DNA of 7,947 nt from Deltaproteobacteria bacterium (GTDB lineage Bacteria; Desulfobacterota; Syntrophobacteria; BM002), in contig JAGFXI010000074.1 in NCBI GenBank assembly GCA_017861095.1, positions 1 to 7,947 on the forward strand, given 5' to 3'. Below, one piece after another: positions 6,382 through 7,947 of this stretch; positions within the stretch are counted from its first letter, which is position 1, and each line of letters opens with the position of its first letter. The translations under genes were made by a program, and so were the position numbers. The notes beneath the pieces are model-generated. The model searched no databases, was not told where the DNA came from, and saw only the letters and a program-made list of their open reading frames with translations.

Positions 6382-6410
6382 TGGAAAAGGTTCGCGCTCT
6401 CCGCTACAAT
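6382..6410 (+). promoter_or_regulatory. Candidate sigma70-like promoter for the photolyase gene
   Basis: On the plus strand, TGGAAA (6382-6387, four of six -35 bases) and TACAAT (6405-6410, five of six -10 bases) are 17 bp apart. The expected start is near 6417, leaving a leader of about 180 bases. It is divergent from the fabH promoter, the two -35 boxes being only 25 bp apart, so one regulator or DNA bend could affect both. Confidence 0.4.
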
Positions 6411-6439
6411 AATCGCAGCTTTTACGAACTGTTGTACGG
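6401..6439. promoter_or_regulatory. Imperfect inverted repeat over the photolyase -10 box
   Basis: The plus strand reads CCG-c-TACAA ... TTGTA-CGG (arms 6401-6409 and 6432-6439), eight pairs with one bulged C. A further CAG (6416-6418) / CTG (6429-6431) pair lies inside. The left arm contains the candidate -10 TACAAT, so a protein bound to the two arms would cover the promoter. It could also fold in RNA if transcription starts further upstream. Nothing in the sequence identifies the factor. Confidence 0.35.
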
Positions 6440-6597
6440 CTCGAGGGCATCGCGCTGCCACTGCTCTTGGTTTGGAGGAGCGGGAGCTCCGAAGGGAGTC
6501 GTCTTTTTCGAGCAACAGGAGAGCCCCAGAGATTGCAGGCTAGGTGGGGCGCGGGGATGGGGCGAAACGGAGACACGGCACCGCACGGGTTCTTGTT
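6440..6597 (+). other. Leader region between photolyase promoter and start codon
   Basis: About 158 bases without a convincing gene. It holds a short hairpin, GGAGC-GGGA-GCTCC (6477-6490), one copy of the GATTGCAGG intergenic motif (6531-6539), and a 22-codon reading frame from the ATG at 6557 that runs into the photolyase start and is probably chance. No strong Shine-Dalgarno precedes the photolyase ATG. Confidence 0.35.
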
Positions 6598-7947
6598 ATG
6601 GCAAAGGTTGATTCGAGGCGGATAAGAGTCCTGAAGGAGGGCGCTTCAGGAACCGGGCCGGTGGTCTACTGGATGAGCCGGGACCAGCGGGTAGCGGACA
6701 ACTGGGCGCTCCTCTTCGCCCAGGAACTGGCCCTGGAGCGGAAGGTGCCTCTCGCCGTGGTCTTCTGCTTGGTGCGAGGCTTTCTCGAGGCGACCATCCG
6801 CCACTACGGTTTCATGCTCAAGGGTCTGAGGGAGGTCGAGGCTCGGCTGTGCGGGCTGGGCATTCCCTTCTTCCTCGTCTCCGGCGAGCCCGGCTGCGAA
6901 GTGCCACGGTTCTTACGGGAGCACGAAGTCCGCTCCCTCGTCACGGACTTCGACCCCCTCAGGCTCAAGAGGGAGTGGAAGGGGAGGGTCGCAGATAGGG
7001 TAGGCCTTCCCATCTACGAGATTGACGGGCGAAACATCGTCCCCTGCTGGATCGCATCGGCCAAGCAGGAGTTCGGCGCCTACACATTACGGCCCAAGAT
7101 TCGCCGGGCCCTGCCGGATTTTCTCACCGAGTTTCCCACCCTGCGTCGGCATCCGATCCCCTGGAAGGGATCCGTGCCTCAGACCGACTGGACTCGTATT
7201 GAGGGTTCACTTCAGGTGGACCGCGCCGTGCCCGAGGTGGAATGGCTCAAGCCTGGGGAGGGAGCCGCTAGGGAAGTGCTCCACCAGTTCCTCCATGCCA
7301 GGCTCTCCCTGTACCCGGAGCAGCGAAACGACCCGACCAAAGATGGCGTCTCCCATCTCTCCCCCTACCTCCACTTCGGCCAGATCTCGGCGCATCGGGT
7401 GGCCCTCGAGGTGCGGAAGCAGGAGCGGGTGAAGGCAGAGGCGCGTGAGGCCTTCCTGGAGGAGCTCATCGTGAGGCGGGAGCTCTCAGATAACTTCTGC
7501 TTCTACAACCCGGACTACGATCGCTTCTACGGTTTTCCTGCCTGGGCGCAGAAGACCCTCAACGAACACCGGCGCGACCGGCGGGAATACGTCTACTCGG
7601 CTAAGGAGTTCGAAGAGGGAAGAACTCACGACGATCTCTGGAACGCCGCCCAGTTCGAGATGGTGCGAACCGGCAAGATGCATGGTTACATGCGCATGTA
7701 TTGGGCAAAGAAGATTGTCGAGTGGACGGAATCACCCGAAGAGGCTCTTCGGACCGCCATCCATCTCAACGACCGCTACGAGCTGGATGGGAGAGACGCG
7801 AACGGCTACGTGGGGATCGCCTGGGCCGTCGGCGGGGTTCACGACCGCGCCTGGGGTGAGCGACCGATCTTCGGAAAGATCCGCTTCATGAGTGCAGGCG
7901 GCTGCAGATCAAAGTTCAATGTGAAGGCATATATGGAAAGGAACCTT
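6598..7947 (+). CDS. phr: Class II CPD photolyase (deoxyribodipyrimidine photo-lyase), C-terminus cut by window edge
   Basis: 450 codons are open to the window end. Compared from memory with the 464-residue Methanosarcina mazei class II enzyme, only about ten C-terminal residues are missing. The N-terminal Rossmann part carries GPVVYWMSRDQRVADNWALL (19-38) and VTDFDPLRLK; the FAD domain has YLHFGQIS, DNFCFYNPDYD, MHGYMRMYWAKKI and LNDRYELDGRD. Electron-transfer tryptophans W348, W369 and W376 correspond to M. mazei W360, W381 and W388, N391 to the FAD-contacting N403, E289 to E301, M367 to M379 and W409 to lesion-site W421. R293 stands where M. mazei has W305, but plant class II enzymes also have Arg there (LIVRRELADNF), so it is a family variant. 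The protein repairs UV cyclobutane pyrimidine dimers using light. ATG 6598 fits the homologous start; GTG at 6544 is a weaker alternative. Confidence 0.95.
   Translation, partial: MAKVDSRRIRVLKEGASGTGPVVYWMSRDQRVADNWALLFAQELALERKVPLAVVFCLVRGFLEATIRHYGFMLKGLREVEARLCGLGIPFFLVSGEPGCEVPRFLREHEVRSLVTDFDPLRLKREWKGRVADRVGLPIYEIDGRNIVPCWIASAKQEFGAYTLRPKIRRALPDFLTEFPTLRRHPIPWKGSVPQTDWTRIEGSLQVDRAVPEVEWLKPGEGAAREVLHQFLHARLSLYPEQRNDPTKDGVSHLSPYLHFGQISAHRVALEVRKQERVKAEAREAFLEELIVRRELSDNFCFYNPDYDRFYGFPAWAQKTLNEHRRDRREYVYSAKEFEEGRTHDDLWNAAQFEMVRTGKMHGYMRMYWAKKIVEWTESPEEALRTAIHLNDRYELDGRDANGYVGIAWAVGGVHDRAWGERPIFGKIRFMSAGGCRSKFNVKAYMERNL

Noticed and set aside
6405..6530. Cobalamin-riboswitch-like pieces before the photolyase (GAACTGT at 6426, GCCACTG at 6457, CAGGAGA at 6516)
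   Set aside because: The order is suggestive, but I could not form the required helices, the B12 box is incomplete, and the candidate start near 6417 would cut the 5' half. A covariance-model search (Rfam RF00174, RF01482, RF01689) would decide: a significant hit revives it.
6557..6625. 22-codon plus-strand upstream reading frame overlapping the photolyase start
   Set aside because: It has no clear ribosome binding site and no recognisable peptide, and it could easily arise by chance in this composition.
7615..7900. Arg at the M. mazei W305 position and other photolyase differences as signs of a defective enzyme
   Set aside because: Plant class II photolyases carry the same Arg, and all electron-transfer tryptophans and FAD contacts that I could place are present.

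Overview
This is a GC-rich, gene-dense stretch of what looks like a bacterial chromosome. A periplasmic binding protein with a cleavable signal peptide and no lipobox suggests a Gram-negative-type cell. The mix of a LivFGMH-type transporter, a stand-alone KAS III, a class II photolyase and two kinds of dispersed intergenic repeat would suit an environmental lineage such as Methylomirabilota/Rokubacteria or a deltaproteobacterium-like group. That placement is a low-confidence inference and no marker gene in the window settles it.

Layout. From about 6202 down to 1, everything reads on the minus strand. First comes a beta-ketoacyl-ACP synthase III (fabH-like, 5198-6202) with its own candidate promoter. 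After a 316-base intergenic stretch follows a branched-chain amino acid (HAAT) type ABC transporter operon in the order binding protein (3658-4881), livH, livM, livG, livF, then the first 71 codons of an M28-type metallopeptidase (1-213, cut by the window edge). The permease and ATPase genes are tightly packed: livH/livM and livM/livG share ATGA stop-start overlaps, livG/livF overlap by 14 bases, and livF is followed 15 bases later by the peptidase with a good ribosome binding site. The one loose joint is between the binding protein and livH, where two strong RNA hairpins sit, one right after the binding-protein stop and one a REP-like repeat just before livH. Reading plus-strand from 6598 to beyond the window end is a nearly complete class II CPD photolyase, divergent from fabH.

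How the parts may work together. The binding protein captures an amino-acid-like or small amide/peptide-like solute in the periplasm, LivH/LivM form the channel, and LivG/LivF hydrolyse ATP. The co-transcribed peptidase has no visible signal peptide and could act on the imported solute in the cytoplasm. The inter-cistronic hairpins are placed where such structures commonly keep binding-protein mRNA more abundant than permease mRNA. The fabH-like and photolyase genes are separate units that share a 395-base divergent promoter region holding an imperfect inverted repeat over the candidate photolyase -10 box.

No mobile element, CRISPR array, tRNA or rRNA was seen. I found no strong evidence for a wholly new system. 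The most useful leads are the peptidase linkage, the hairpin pair, and three related short repeats confined to intergenic DNA.
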